A stretch of DNA of 64,000 bases from Parapedobacter deserti (GCF_042646065.1 NZ_JBHRTA010000038.1:186001-250000), one strand, 5' to 3'. Counted from the first letter of the stretch, positions 42,311 to 51,546 are shown. Made by a program: numbers and translations. Notes: generated from the letters alone by a model not told the origin.

Positions 42311-45037
42311 ATGAATGTATTATTTTATCCAAGCCTTATGAACTATTTACTGACATTAACTGTCGTGGGAAGCCTGTTGTTGGCCGGGCCCACGGCTGGC
42401 TATGCAACGATGGGTTGCCTTCAGGACACGTTGCCCAAGAAACAAGCCGACACCACTAAAGTGGCGCCGCCTGACAGCACAAAGAAAGCTGATGCAGATT
42501 CCGTAAAGAAAAAGCCGGAAAAGCCTTCGATTGATGAGAAAGTAAAAGCCAGCAAGAAAGTCGAGGGTCTTTTCACCCTGTACCGGGATACGGCTACGGC
42601 AAGCTTACAGCTTTACGTGACCAAAGATCAGCTGGACAAGGACTTTATTTATCAGAGCTTTTCCATGGGCGGTCCTACGGCACTATTTCTCAACCAAAAC
42701 ATGATCAGGGATACCTGGCTGTTCAGCATCAGGAAGAAGCACGACAGGATAGAGTTTTTGCGCAAGAACACTGCGTTTTACTATGATCCAGCAAATCCAG
42801 TGAGCAAAGCGGGCAATGCGGATGTCGCCGAGGCCATTTTTCATTCGGAAAAGATTGCGGCCCATGACAGTGCTGGATATCTTATTCCCGTTGATGGCTT
42901 GTTCATCAGCAATAAGCTAGATGCCGTAAAGCCGATCACGCCGCCGGGTGTTCCGCCTACAGCGGTATTCAATCTGGGGAACCTAAACACCGGAAAGTCG
43001 GGATACGACACCGTGCGGTCATTCCCGGGAAATACCGACGTAGTGGTCAGCTTGGCATACGAGAATCCCACTCCCATGAATAGTGGTGGCAAGGATATCA
43101 CAGATGCACGTTATGTGACCATCAAAATGCAGCACTCGTTTCTGGAGGTACCCCGGAACAGTTACCGTCCGCGCAGGGATGATCCGCGGGTAGGTTACTT
43201 CGGTGCGCAGGTTGATGACCTTACATCTGTATCGCCAACACCGTACCGCGACTTTATTAGCCGGTGGCATCTGGAAAAGAAAAACCCGAATGCCAAGGTG
43301 AGCGAACCGGTCGAGCCCATCGTATTCTGGATTGAAAACACGACCCCTTATGAATATCGGGAAATCATCAAGGAGGCTGGAGAGAAGTGGAATGAAGCGT
43401 TCGAGGCCGCCGGTTTCAAGAATGCTATCGTGATGAAACAGATGCCGGATGATGCCGACTGGGATCCTGCGGATATCGCCTATAATGTGATCCGTTGGAA
43501 GTCATCCAGCAGCCCGAGTTATGGTGCCATCGGGCCCAGCTTCTTCAATCCGCTGACCGGCCAGATACTTGGTGCGGACATCACAGTGGAGTGGAAGTCG
43601 GGTGCCGGAACACCGGTGATGGATGATCTGTTCAATGGGGGCACCGGAGCGCTGGCATCCCTGCCCTGGGAAAACCCCGAGCAAGCCGTTGCTCCTCTGG
43701 AAGCATACATACACCATTCGCAGGTAAACCGGATGGCCCTGTGTAATCTGTCTAATGAACTGAACATGCAGTTCCAAACCGGCCTTGCCGTAGTGGAAAC
43801 CATGGACGCTGAATTGGGTGAAACGAAAAAAGCGGAGACGGTGAGGGAAATGCATAAGCAATTCCTGTACTACCTCATTATGCATGAAATGGGGCATACC
43901 CTGGGGTTGAACCACAACATGCGGGCCAGCCAGATGCTGAGCCCCGAGCAATTGCACGACACGAAATTGACACGTAGAATCGGATTGCAGGGGTCCGTAA
44001 TGGACTATCCGGCAATCAATGTAAGCCGCGATCGCAAAAAGCAGGGCGATTACTACACCACCAAAGCAGGTCCTTATGACATCTGGGCCATTGAATATGG
44101 GTATACGCCGTTTTCGTCTGCGGAGGAAGAAAAGGGATTGAATAAAATTCTGAGCCGGAGTACCGACCCGCAGCTGGCTTTCGGCAACGATGCAGATGAT
44201 ATGCGCAGCCCGGGCAAAGCCATCGATCCACGGGTAAATGTAAACGATAACTCAAGCGATATGATGGCTTACGGCGAAGAACGGTTTCTATTGGTAAATG
44301 ACATGATGCCGAAGTTGAAGGAGCGGTACAGCAGGCCGAATCAAAGCTATCAGGAACTGCTGCAACGCTATGGGCAACTCAACCGCCAGCGGGCAGACAT
44401 GGCCAATGCGATCAGCCGCTATATCGGCGGCGTGTATGTAGACCGCAGCTTCGTAGGGCAGGATAGCGATGTGAAGCCCTATACGCCTGTACCACTAGAA
44501 CTGCAAAAGAAGGCTATGGAGCTGCTCGGCAAATACGTCTATGCACCGGACGCTTTCGCGGAAGATTATTCCCTGTTCCCCTACCTGCAGCCGCAGCGCC
44601 GGGGCTTCAATTTCTTCAGCGGAACGGAGGATTACAAACCGCAAAACACGTTTCGCTCCTTGCAGGTGAGCACGCTTTCGCACATCCTGCACCCCACCAC
44701 GCTTTCGCGTGTCAGCAATAGCAGCCTGTATGGCAACGAATATTCGGTAGCTGAGGTGATGCACGATTTGACCGCGAATATTTTTGATGCTGATCTGGCC
44801 GGCTCCGTGAGCCTTATCCGCCAGAATCTGCAGACCGATTATGTGGCGGCGCTGAGCAGTATTCTGGAAGCCAAAACAGGGTATGACCATGCGAGCAAAG
44901 CTGCGGCACTGGCCACGTTGACAGCGATTAAGGCAAAGCTAAACGGGGCTTCATCAGGTTCGGATCTCCAAACGTCTGCCCATCGCAAAAATTTGCAGTT
45001 TTTGATTGACAAAAGCCTGTCCGTGAATAAGGCTTAG
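42311..45037 (+). CDS. DUF5117-type zinc-dependent metalloprotease, exported
   Basis: About 908 residues. The start at 42311 (MNVLFYPSLMNYLLTLTVVGS...) leads into a signal peptide ending near GYATMG; a later ATG at 42338 gives a shorter signal. The mature N-terminus is a Lys/Asp/Pro-rich linker. The catalytic site is HEMGHTLGLNHN (His525), the extended HExxHxxGxxH of metzincins, followed further on by the Met-turn candidate GSVMDYPAINV. Members of this large family, with flanking DUF5118/DUF5117 domains, are found mainly in Bacteroidota and are secreted or surface proteases of unknown substrate. It is monocistronic, closed by a strong terminator. Confidence 0.9.
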   Translation: MNVLFYPSLMNYLLTLTVVGSLLLAGPTAGYATMGCLQDTLPKKQADTTKVAPPDSTKKADADSVKKKPEKPSIDEKVKASKKVEGLFTLYRDTATASLQLYVTKDQLDKDFIYQSFSMGGPTALFLNQNMIRDTWLFSIRKKHDRIEFLRKNTAFYYDPANPVSKAGNADVAEAIFHSEKIAAHDSAGYLIPVDGLFISNKLDAVKPITPPGVPPTAVFNLGNLNTGKSGYDTVRSFPGNTDVVVSLAYENPTPMNSGGKDITDARYVTIKMQHSFLEVPRNSYRPRRDDPRVGYFGAQVDDLTSVSPTPYRDFISRWHLEKKNPNAKVSEPVEPIVFWIENTTPYEYREIIKEAGEKWNEAFEAAGFKNAIVMKQMPDDADWDPADIAYNVIRWKSSSSPSYGAIGPSFFNPLTGQILGADITVEWKSGAGTPVMDDLFNGGTGALASLPWENPEQAVAPLEAYIHHSQVNRMALCNLSNELNMQFQTGLAVVETMDAELGETKKAETVREMHKQFLYYLIMHEMGHTLGLNHNMRASQMLSPEQLHDTKLTRRIGLQGSVMDYPAINVSRDRKKQGDYYTTKAGPYDIWAIEYGYTPFSSAEEEKGLNKILSRSTDPQLAFGNDADDMRSPGKAIDPRVNVNDNSSDMMAYGEERFLLVNDMMPKLKERYSRPNQSYQELLQRYGQLNRQRADMANAISRYIGGVYVDRSFVGQDSDVKPYTPVPLELQKKAMELLGKYVYAPDAFAEDYSLFPYLQPQRRGFNFFSGTEDYKPQNTFRSLQVSTLSHILHPTTLSRVSNSSLYGNEYSVAEVMHDLTANIFDADLAGSVSLIRQNLQTDYVAALSSILEAKTGYDHASKAAALATLTAIKAKLNGASSGSDLQTSAHRKNLQFLIDKSLSVNKA

Positions 45038-45064
45038 TTAGGGCTGAAAAAGATAATCCTTTTC

Positions 45065-45096
45065 TGCCCACGCATTTACGCGTGGGCATTTTTTTT
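45065..45096 (+). terminator. Rho-independent terminator after the metalloprotease gene
   Basis: Perfect nine-base arms TGCCCACGC (45065-45073) and GCGTGGGCA (45080-45088), loop ATTTAC, then eight T. It lies 27 bases beyond the stop codon. Confidence 0.92.
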
Positions 45097-45369
45097 AACG
45101 GCACGTAAAATCATCACCTTTTCTTATTGCTTGTGTGATTCTACAATTAACTAATTCTGGTAGAAATTATTATTCTAATTGTTATGCTTTTTTATGGGCA
45201 TGTAAAGATTACTTCACGTTTGGGTCAGGTGCGCACACTCATCACGCATGTTGTGTATATTTGGATATCTTAACTCGCTTTTCCTGAACTGTCTTGGGAA
45301 TGGTTTGTGGTTGAATGAGTAGGCGGATAGGAAGGCCTTAGTCTGCATAACTTCATTTAACAAATAACC
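45097..45369. other. A/T-rich spacer upstream of the fimbrillin-like gene
   Basis: No coding sequence is seen. It contains a -7-like TATATTTG (45256-45263) about 107 bases before the ATG and a weak ACAATTA/TAATTGT inverted pair in the 45130-45185 stretch. A promoter is likely here but its -33 element is not clear. Confidence 0.4.
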
Positions 45370-46887
45370 ATGATGAAACCCTTAACACACCTAACTGTTT
45401 TTGGCATTTTGCCGACATTGTTGCTGTCCGCTTGCAAAAGGGATATTCCCATACCACCGATCAATACGGAACATACCGTTACGTTTCGCGTATCCGGCTT
45501 TGATGCGAAGATATCACCTTTGGGCGACGTTCAATCGCGGAGTCGCCTGCACGCTGCTTCAGGCGGCGGCACGCAGGCGGTGAAAGGCATTGAGCCAAGC
45601 TTGGAACCACAGCATTTATATTACTGGTCGTTTAATGAAGAAACGCTTGAGCCGGATATTGCAGTGGATGAAGTGGGAGCAGGAATTACGTTTGAGGCGA
45701 GCAATACAGCGCTGGATTTCGGCGCCGGTTTCGGTCTATCGCCATTTCCCGCGGGCCGGGCATTAAGATTGGTCGGTGCACGATCAATAACGGTCAGCTT
45801 ACCTATGGGTGCCATTGAATCGTTGACTAACTTTGAATTTGATGTAAGCAGCTCCAATACAGGTCCGAAGGATTTTATATTGTCTTATTCGGCCGACGGT
45901 GGAGCCACTTATGAGATATTGAGCTTAACGAACCAATTTGAAAATATGGGGTCGCAATCTCGCAACCGATATATGTTTGATGTCAGTGGGCTTTTGGAAT
46001 CTTCGGCGAACAATTCCCTGAAATTGAAATTTGAGTTTCTCTCCGGGGACCGCGCCGGGGCAGGGGACTACAATGAAAATGCGGGCGTCGTTCTCCTTGA
46101 CAACATCCGCCTGTCCGGCGTCTTCAACACGGAGGTGGAACCTGGTGATCCCTTGGTGCCGAGCAAGCTGCATTACTATATATTCTCATCTGCAGACGGC
46201 GGCTTGGTCAGCCAAAAGGAAATGTCTTTGGCTGACCTGGGAGACGACGGTTCTCTGGAGGTTAAGCTAGCCGAAGGGCAATATGATGTCGTGTTTGTGG
46301 CCTACCGGTCGGACAAGGGAATTCTCCTGCCTGAGACGATGACGAATGCCAATGCGTTTTATTTTGGACAGCATTTCGACGACTATAAGGCGGTTACGTA
46401 TGCTGCATTGCTGCATGGCGTCGAAGTAGACGGGACAGACCGGGAGGCCGCTGCAACCTTACACCGGTGTTATAGCTTGGTGGAGTTTGATTTTACCGAT
46501 TTAGCGGACGATTTGCAGGCCGTCAAAAAAATCGTCGTCACGAAAGATCATGACCACTACCTGTACACACCATTTGGATTTCCGGCCAGTTCACCCATAT
46601 CAGATGCCCAATCCATCACATTCACCGGCTTTACAAACAGGGACGACTACCGGATCGCACTGCACCAGTTTTTCGGTTTGCTTGAGCATACCTATGGTGT
46701 AAACTACGTGTTGACAGCATATGGCAACGATGAAGAAATACTCAACACCTTAACCATATCGCAAGACATCCGCAACAACGTCCGCTTGCGCCTCACAGGC
46801 CGGTTGCTTGGGAACACCGGAGCCATTAATGGTTTTGCCATTGAACTTCAAACAGCGTGGGATGAAACCCTGACCGATGAGTTCTAA
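45370..46887 (+). CDS. FimB/Mfa2-like fimbrillin-family lipoprotein
   Basis: A 505-residue lipoprotein (MMKPLTHLTVFGILPTLLLSAC, lipid Cys22). Residues about 65-255 look like a jelly-roll, carbohydrate-binding or LamG-like insert (YYWSFNEETLEPD, RALRLVGARSITVSLP, FILSYSADGGATYEI, VVLLDNIRLSGVF). From about 275 on the pattern is that of fimbrillin-type proteins: LHYYIFSSADGGLVSQKEM, LAEGQYDVVFVAYR, RCYSLVEFDFTDL and a final beta-sandwich. In Bacteroidota these lipoproteins anchor or cap fimbriae, or bind glycans. No fimbrial cluster is adjacent. It ends one base from the convergent Omp85-like gene. Confidence 0.65.
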   Translation: MMKPLTHLTVFGILPTLLLSACKRDIPIPPINTEHTVTFRVSGFDAKISPLGDVQSRSRLHAASGGGTQAVKGIEPSLEPQHLYYWSFNEETLEPDIAVDEVGAGITFEASNTALDFGAGFGLSPFPAGRALRLVGARSITVSLPMGAIESLTNFEFDVSSSNTGPKDFILSYSADGGATYEILSLTNQFENMGSQSRNRYMFDVSGLLESSANNSLKLKFEFLSGDRAGAGDYNENAGVVLLDNIRLSGVFNTEVEPGDPLVPSKLHYYIFSSADGGLVSQKEMSLADLGDDGSLEVKLAEGQYDVVFVAYRSDKGILLPETMTNANAFYFGQHFDDYKAVTYAALLHGVEVDGTDREAAATLHRCYSLVEFDFTDLADDLQAVKKIVVTKDHDHYLYTPFGFPASSPISDAQSITFTGFTNRDDYRIALHQFFGLLEHTYGVNYVLTAYGNDEEILNTLTISQDIRNNVRLRLTGRLLGNTGAINGFAIELQTAWDETLTDEF

Positions 46888-46888
46888 T

Positions 46889-48043
46889 TTAAAACGCTTC
46901 GCTGAGGGATAGGTAAAAGCCGCCTTGCCTGTTTTCGCCCGGTCGGCGCTCACCGAACCCGTAATCAAGGCGGATGCTGCTGTTGTGTTCGAGGTCAAAG
47001 AAATAGCGGAGCCCGCCGCCGTAGGAAGGTACGAACCGGGCATCGCTTAAGCGGTTGCGATAGGTGGATCCGGTGCCGAGAAACGCGACAGCGCCGATGC
47101 GCGGATGGAATCGGTAGCGAAGCTCGCTTTGGGCGGCGAACAGGCTGCGGTCGCGGTACCTGCCGGTATAGTAGCCGCGCATCATCATATCTCCGCCCAA
47201 CTCACGGTTTACGTAAAAAGGTATGCGCGAACCGAACGATGTCTTAAAGTGGGCATTGAACCCGAGGGTGAGCTGGCTCGTTGCGGGGAAGAAAGCGCGG
47301 AGGTCGAGATCCACCGTGCTTCCCTTGAAATGGCTGCCGCCACCGACCCCGGGAGAATAGGCATACTTTGCTCTTACATAGTAACCTTTGGTCGTATAGG
47401 TATTGCGGTTGCGCGTATCGTAAAGTTGTGAGATACCAAGCAGGACATGGCTTCCCCCTGCCTGGCCATAAGGGGCCATGGTCTCAAAGATGCCTCCGCT
47501 TTCCTTGTCGGAAAAGACAAAACGCTCATAAGCTACATTAACACCAGCATAGTAGTTTGGCGCAAACCGACGTTCTCCTTCCAGCCGGATCCGGATCAGT
47601 TGCATAAGCAGGAGGTCTTCATCTCGCTGGGCTGTTTGGTTGCCGAGTCCGTAGAAGTTGAATGGGAAGTCGCGGAAGCGCAATTCGCTGATAAAATGGT
47701 AAAGGTTGCCGGTGGTCCATGTGTCGGATTCCAGCTTGATGTTGGTCTGGCGTTCGGTGGTGAATGTGCCGATGAAAGTAATATTGGATGTACGGATGGA
47801 AGTATCTGCTTTGTTTAAGTAGAAGTTGTAAACACCGGCTAAACCGAATTCCAATCCCGTTTCCTGGGCGTAGCCCAATGCAGGGACAACAACAAAGCCC
47901 GCGGAACGGCTGCTGTCTTTTTCTGGAGATACAAACCGTTTGATAAGCTTGTGATCCCAGAACGTCCTGTTTTCCTGCGCAAATGAGGCAAGTGCTGATG
48001 CCCCTGTGAAGAGACAGACTATATAACGTAAAACAGCTCCCAT
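46889..48043 (-). CDS. Omp85/D15-like outer-membrane beta-barrel protein
   Basis: A 384-residue protein with a signal peptide (MGAVLRYIVCLFTGASALASFAQ). It resembles the C-terminal barrel of BamA/TamA (bacterial surface antigen D15) without POTRA domains: beta-strand alternation throughout, the loop-6-like RELGGDMMMRGYYTGRYRD region (the conserved RG motif) and a C-terminal phenylalanine (YLSLSEAF). A function in lipid or protein export is possible, but it lacks the POTRA part needed for the standard roles. The gene is separated from the upstream tRNA promoter by about 95 bases. Confidence 0.85.
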   Translation of the reverse strand: MGAVLRYIVCLFTGASALASFAQENRTFWDHKLIKRFVSPEKDSSRSAGFVVVPALGYAQETGLEFGLAGVYNFYLNKADTSIRTSNITFIGTFTTERQTNIKLESDTWTTGNLYHFISELRFRDFPFNFYGLGNQTAQRDEDLLLMQLIRIRLEGERRFAPNYYAGVNVAYERFVFSDKESGGIFETMAPYGQAGGSHVLLGISQLYDTRNRNTYTTKGYYVRAKYAYSPGVGGGSHFKGSTVDLDLRAFFPATSQLTLGFNAHFKTSFGSRIPFYVNRELGGDMMMRGYYTGRYRDRSLFAAQSELRYRFHPRIGAVAFLGTGSTYRNRLSDARFVPSYGGGLRYFFDLEHNSSIRLDYGFGERRPGENRQGGFYLSLSEAF

Positions 48044-48138
48044 AGTATGTTTCGCGGCGAAGATACGGATATGCGGCGGAATGCAAAGATGCTAAAAAGG
48101 CGGGCGAAACGGCAAATTTTAGATTTTTGCAAATAATT

Positions 48139-48168
48139 TTTGTATTAAAACAAGTTTGTATATCTTTG
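48139..48168 (+). promoter_or_regulatory. Promoter for the tRNA-tuf operon
   Basis: TTTG (48139-48142) and TATCTTTG (48161-48168) with 18 bases between them, followed by C. It is a near-ideal Bacteroidota promoter, 65 bases before the first tRNA gene. Confidence 0.75.
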
Positions 48169-48232
48169 CAGTCCCTAACGGAAAAGGGGTGATTTTTAAG
48201 GGTTTTTGACCTGGTGTTTTTTGAAATATTTT

Positions 48233-48305
<73 letters not shown>

Positions 48306-48312
48306 CAGGTTT

Positions 48313-48393
48313 GGGGGGATTCCAGAGCGGTCAAATGGGACGGACTGTAAATCCGTTGCTTCGGCTTCGAAGGTTCGAATCCTTCTCCCCCCA
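48313..48393 (+). tRNA. tRNA-Tyr (anticodon GTA)
   Basis: 81 bases with acceptor arms GGGGGGA and TCCCCCC, anticodon loop CTGTAAA (GTA), and a long variable arm of class II type (TGCTTCGGCTTCG). TTCGAAT T-loop present. Confidence 0.96.
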
Positions 48394-48486
48394 CAATCTG
48401 ATTTTAGATTGTATAGTTTAGGTTATAGATTTTGCGCTGGCTGTCGGTAAATCTAAGATCACAATTTTTATATCTAAAATCGGCAA

Positions 48487-48559
48487 GCGGAAGTAGCTCA
48501 ATTGGTAGAGCGATAGCCTTCCAAGCTATAGGTTGCGGGTTCGAGACCCGTCTTCCGCT
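48487..48559 (+). tRNA. tRNA-Gly (anticodon TCC)
   Basis: 73 bases with acceptor arms GCGGAAG and CTTCCGC, anticodon loop CTTCCAA (TCC, reads GGA), TTCGAGA T-loop. Confidence 0.97.
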
Positions 48560-48578
48560 CATCGCGTGTTTACTTTAA

Positions 48579-48612
48579 CCCTGTCACACCAAAGGCTGGT
48601 GAATTGACAGGG
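48579..48612 (+). repeat. Hairpin between tRNA-Gly and the second tRNA-Thr
   Basis: CCCTGTCA (48579-48586) with TGACAGGG (48605-48612), and inside it CACCA with TGGTG, form a two-part stem. There is no strong T run, so it probably serves as an RNA-processing site between tRNAs; a weak terminator is less likely. Confidence 0.5.
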
Positions 48613-48634
48613 ATTTTGGGTTATAAGCGCAAAA

Positions 48635-48706
<72 letters not shown>

Positions 48707-48772
48707 CGTAAGAGTAACATATATAAATTTATATAATACACTAAAATTTTAAATTACTAATTCGCATAAAAC

Positions 48773-49960
48773 ATGGCAAAAGAAAAATTTGACCGCAGTA
48801 AGCCGCACTTAAACATTGGTACGATCGGTCACGTTGACCACGGTAAGACAACCACTACCGCTGCAATCACAAAAGTATTGTCAGATAAAGGACTTTCTGA
48901 AGCCCGTTCATTCGACTCAATTGACTCCGCTCCTGAGGAAAAAGAGCGTGGTATCACCATTAATACAGCACACGTAGAATACCAAACAGCCAGCCGCCAC
49001 TATGCGCACGTTGACTGCCCCGGTCACGCCGACTATGTGAAGAACATGGTTACAGGTGCTGCCCAAATGGACGGTGCAATTATCGTGGTAGCCGCCACTG
49101 ACGGCCCGATGCCTCAAACCCGTGAGCACATCCTTCTGGCACGTCAGGTAGGTGTGCCTGCATTGGTCGTATTCATGAATAAAGTGGATTTGGTCGACGA
49201 TCCGGAATTATTGGATTTGGTTGAAATGGAAATCCGCGAGTTGTTGTCGTTCTACGAGTACCCTGGCGACGAGATCCCAGTAATCCGCGGTTCTGCTCTT
49301 GGTGGTTTGAACGCCGAGCCTCAATGGGTAGACAAAATCATGGAATTGATGGATGCGGTAGACAATTACATTCCGATCCCTCCGCGGCTGACCGAACTTC
49401 CGTTCTTGATGCCTGTGGAAGACGTATTCTCTATCACTGGTCGTGGTACGGTAGCTACCGGTCGTATCGAGCGTGGTGTGATCAACTCCGGAGATCAGGT
49501 TGATATTTTAGGCATGGGTGCTGAGAATTTGAAATCGGTTGTTACGGGTGTCGAAATGTTCCGTAAGATTTTGGATCGTGGCGAAGCCGGTGATAACGTA
49601 GGTCTGTTGTTGCGTGGTATTGAGAAAACCGATATCCGCCGTGGTATGGTAATCTGTAAGCCAGGTTCCGTAACGCCGCACACGGAATTCAAAGCTGAGG
49701 TTTATGTACTGTCAAAAGCAGAAGGTGGCCGCCATACACCATTCTTTAACAAATACCGTCCGCAATTCTACTTCCGTACCACGGACGTAACTGGAGAGAT
49801 TGCACTTCCAGACGGCGTTGAAATGGTAATGCCGGGTGATAACGTCACCATCACGGTTAAGTTGATCAACGCTATCGCTATGGAGAAAGGCTTGCGTTTC
49901 GCTATCCGCGAAGGTGGCCGTACCGTAGGTGCCGGTCAGGTGACAGAGATCATAAAATAA
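48773..49960 (+). CDS. tuf: Elongation factor Tu
   Basis: A 395-residue translation GTPase that brings aminoacyl-tRNA to the ribosome. G1 GHVDHGKTTTTAAITKVL, switch 1 region EKERGITINTAHVEYQT, G3 DCPGHADYVKNM and G4 NKVDLVDDPELLDL are all canonical. Length is standard. It is cotranscribed behind four tRNA genes, two of them threonine tRNAs, and is followed by tRNA-Trp and secE. Residues targeted by kirromycin-type drugs were not examined in detail. Confidence 0.99.
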   Translation: MAKEKFDRSKPHLNIGTIGHVDHGKTTTTAAITKVLSDKGLSEARSFDSIDSAPEEKERGITINTAHVEYQTASRHYAHVDCPGHADYVKNMVTGAAQMDGAIIVVAATDGPMPQTREHILLARQVGVPALVVFMNKVDLVDDPELLDLVEMEIRELLSFYEYPGDEIPVIRGSALGGLNAEPQWVDKIMELMDAVDNYIPIPPRLTELPFLMPVEDVFSITGRGTVATGRIERGVINSGDQVDILGMGAENLKSVVTGVEMFRKILDRGEAGDNVGLLLRGIEKTDIRRGMVICKPGSVTPHTEFKAEVYVLSKAEGGRHTPFFNKYRPQFYFRTTDVTGEIALPDGVEMVMPGDNVTITVKLINAIAMEKGLRFAIREGGRTVGAGQVTEIIK

Positions 49961-50030
49961 ATTCAACACCCCTTGGGGATTGTGAATTTCCAACCGATTA
50001 GCTAATCGGCTTCGAGCTGATTAGCTAATC
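49961..50030 (+). repeat. Hairpin and paired palindromes between tuf and tRNA-Trp
   Basis: An imperfect stem with CCCC/GGGG core (49961-49987) begins one base after the tuf stop. It is followed by a perfect 16-base palindrome CCGATTAGCTAATCGG (49994-50009) and the same 12-base core GATTAGCTAATC again at 50019-50030. There is no T run, so these are more likely RNA-processing or DNA-binding sites than terminators. Confidence 0.6.
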
Positions 50031-50052
50031 GTGTCTAATAAATGGATTTCAC

Positions 50053-50123
50053 ACGGGCATAGTTCAACGGTAGAATAGAGGTCTCCAAAACCTTTGATCC
50101 GGGTTCGAATCCTGGTGCCCGTG
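50053..50123 (+). tRNA. tRNA-Trp (anticodon CCA)
   Basis: 71 bases with acceptor arms ACGGGCA and TGCCCGT, anticodon loop CTCCAAA (CCA), TTCGAAT T-loop. It lies 17 bases before secE. Confidence 0.97.
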
Positions 50124-50140
50124 CTAATTACAACAGGACA

Positions 50141-50335
50141 ATGGCAAACGTACTTGAATTTATCAAAGACTCCTATACAGAAATGAGCCAAAAGGTCACT
50201 TGGCCCACTTGGTCGCAGCTGCAGAGTTCTGCCGTGGTGGTGTTAGTGGCTTCGATCATCATCGCACTGGTTATCTTTGCGATGGATAAGGCATCGAGTA
50301 ACGCGCTGGAATTGTTCTATAATATTGGGTCTTAA
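50141..50335 (+). CDS. secE: Preprotein translocase subunit SecE
   Basis: A 64-residue small SecE with one transmembrane helix (SAVVVLVASIIIALVIFAMD) preceded by the conserved amphipathic FIKDSYTEMSQKVTWPTWSQL. It clamps SecY in the translocon. It lies between tRNA-Trp and nusG as in most bacteria. Confidence 0.96.
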   Translation: MANVLEFIKDSYTEMSQKVTWPTWSQLQSSAVVVLVASIIIALVIFAMDKASSNALELFYNIGS

Positions 50336-50352
50336 TTGTTGGGAAAGAAGAA

Positions 50353-50898
50353 ATGGCAGATCAAGCGCTGAAATGGTATGTGGTACGGGCCGTAAGTGGT
50401 AAAGAGAAAAAGGTAAAGCAGTATATTGAAGCTGAGGTAAACCGTTTAGGCATCAACCACCTTGTACCACAGGTGTTGATACCGATGGAAAAATATTACC
50501 AAATGCGCGACGGGAAGAAGGTTGCCAAAGAACGCAATTTCTATCCTGGCTATGTATTGCTCGAGGCTGCGTTGGATGGTGAGCTGGAGCACGTGATCAA
50601 GAACATCAACAGTGTGGTCGGGTTTTTAGGTGATAAAGATGGTACGCCCATTCCCTTGCGTCCTGCTGAGATCAACCGCATTCTCGGAAAAGTAGATGAA
50701 ATGTCGGAGCAGGGTGAGCTGATGAATGTACCGTTCTACGTAGGTGAGCTTGTGAAAGTAAACGACGGGCCCTTCAATGGATTCACCGGAGAGATCGAGG
50801 AAGTGAACGAAGAGAAGAAGAAATTGAAGGTAATGGTGAAGGTGTTCGGTCGTAAGACTCCGCTCGAATTGAACTATATTCAGGTAGAGAAAGAATAG
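50353..50898 (+). CDS. nusG: Transcription termination/antitermination protein NusG
   Basis: A 181-residue protein with the N-terminal NGN domain (KWYVVRAVSGKEKKVKQYIE, FYPGYVLLEAALDGE, VVGFLGDKDGTP) and C-terminal KOW domain (VGELVKVNDGPFNGFTGEIEE). It couples RNA polymerase to Rho or ribosomes. It is 17 bases downstream of secE and probably cotranscribed with tuf. Confidence 0.98.
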   Translation: MADQALKWYVVRAVSGKEKKVKQYIEAEVNRLGINHLVPQVLIPMEKYYQMRDGKKVAKERNFYPGYVLLEAALDGELEHVIKNINSVVGFLGDKDGTPIPLRPAEINRILGKVDEMSEQGELMNVPFYVGELVKVNDGPFNGFTGEIEEVNEEKKKLKVMVKVFGRKTPLELNYIQVEKE

Positions 50899-50907
50899 AA
50901 GCATATG

Positions 50908-50929
50908 CCCTAATAGGGTTTTATTTTTT
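50908..50929 (+). terminator. Weak terminator-like element after nusG
   Basis: CCCT (50908-50911) and AGGG (50915-50918) around a three-base loop form a short stem followed by TTTTATTTTTT. The stem is only four bases, so termination would be partial at most. It lies just before the rplK promoter. Confidence 0.3.
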
Positions 50930-50936
50930 AGTTATG

Positions 50937-50966
50937 CTTGTTTTTAGAAATTTTTTTGTACCTTTG
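50937..50966 (+). promoter_or_regulatory. Promoter for rplKAJL-rpoBC
   Basis: CTTG with TTG at 50938-50940 and TACCTTTG (50959-50966) 18 bases apart, followed by C; the same spacing as the tRNA-tuf promoter. The leader to the rplK ATG at 51081 is about 110 bases and could hold the L1 or L11 feedback site, which I could not identify. Confidence 0.65.
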
Positions 50967-51080
50967 CACTCCATTTTGGGGTGCTTGTGCATAAGTTCAT
51001 AAGGTCTTCAAAATCTAAATGTTACGTTAAATGCTTCCAACTTACTAACAAACATTTATTAATTAAATTCAACATCAAAG

Positions 51081-51524
51081 ATGGCAAAAGAAGTCAGTGC
51101 GTTAGTAAAATTACAGGTGAAGGGCGGCGCTGCAAATCCGTCGCCTCCGGTAGGGCCCGCATTGGGTGCCAAGGGGGTGAACATCATGGAGTTTTGCAAG
51201 CAGTTCAATGCACGCACCCAGGACAAGCCCGGTAAGGTATTGCCCGTTGTCATTACGGTGTACAGCGACAAATCGTTCGATTTTATCATTAAGACCCCAC
51301 CAGTTGCCGTGCAATTGATAGAGGCTTCTGGGGTGAAAGGTGGCTCGGGTGAGCCCAACCGCAAGAAGGTGGGTTCGATTACTTGGGAACAAGTGGAAGC
51401 CATTGCCAAGGATAAGATGCCGGATTTGAATGCGTTTACACTGGAATCTGCCATGAAGATGGTAGCCGGAACGGCGCGTAGTATGGGTATTACCGTAAGT
51501 GGCAGTGCGCCCTGGAACAATTAA
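51081..51524 (+). CDS. rplK: 50S ribosomal protein L11
   Basis: A 147-residue L11 that binds the GTPase-associated region of 23S rRNA. The conserved PPVGPALGAKGVNIMEFCKQFN, TVYSDKSFDFIIKTPP and the C-terminal GTARSMGITV are visible. It is the first gene behind the 50937 promoter, 22 bases before rplA. Confidence 0.98.
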   Translation: MAKEVSALVKLQVKGGAANPSPPVGPALGAKGVNIMEFCKQFNARTQDKPGKVLPVVITVYSDKSFDFIIKTPPVAVQLIEASGVKGGSGEPNRKKVGSITWEQVEAIAKDKMPDLNAFTLESAMKMVAGTARSMGITVSGSAPWNN

Positions 51525-51546
51525 TTAACGAAATCAGTTTAAGAAA

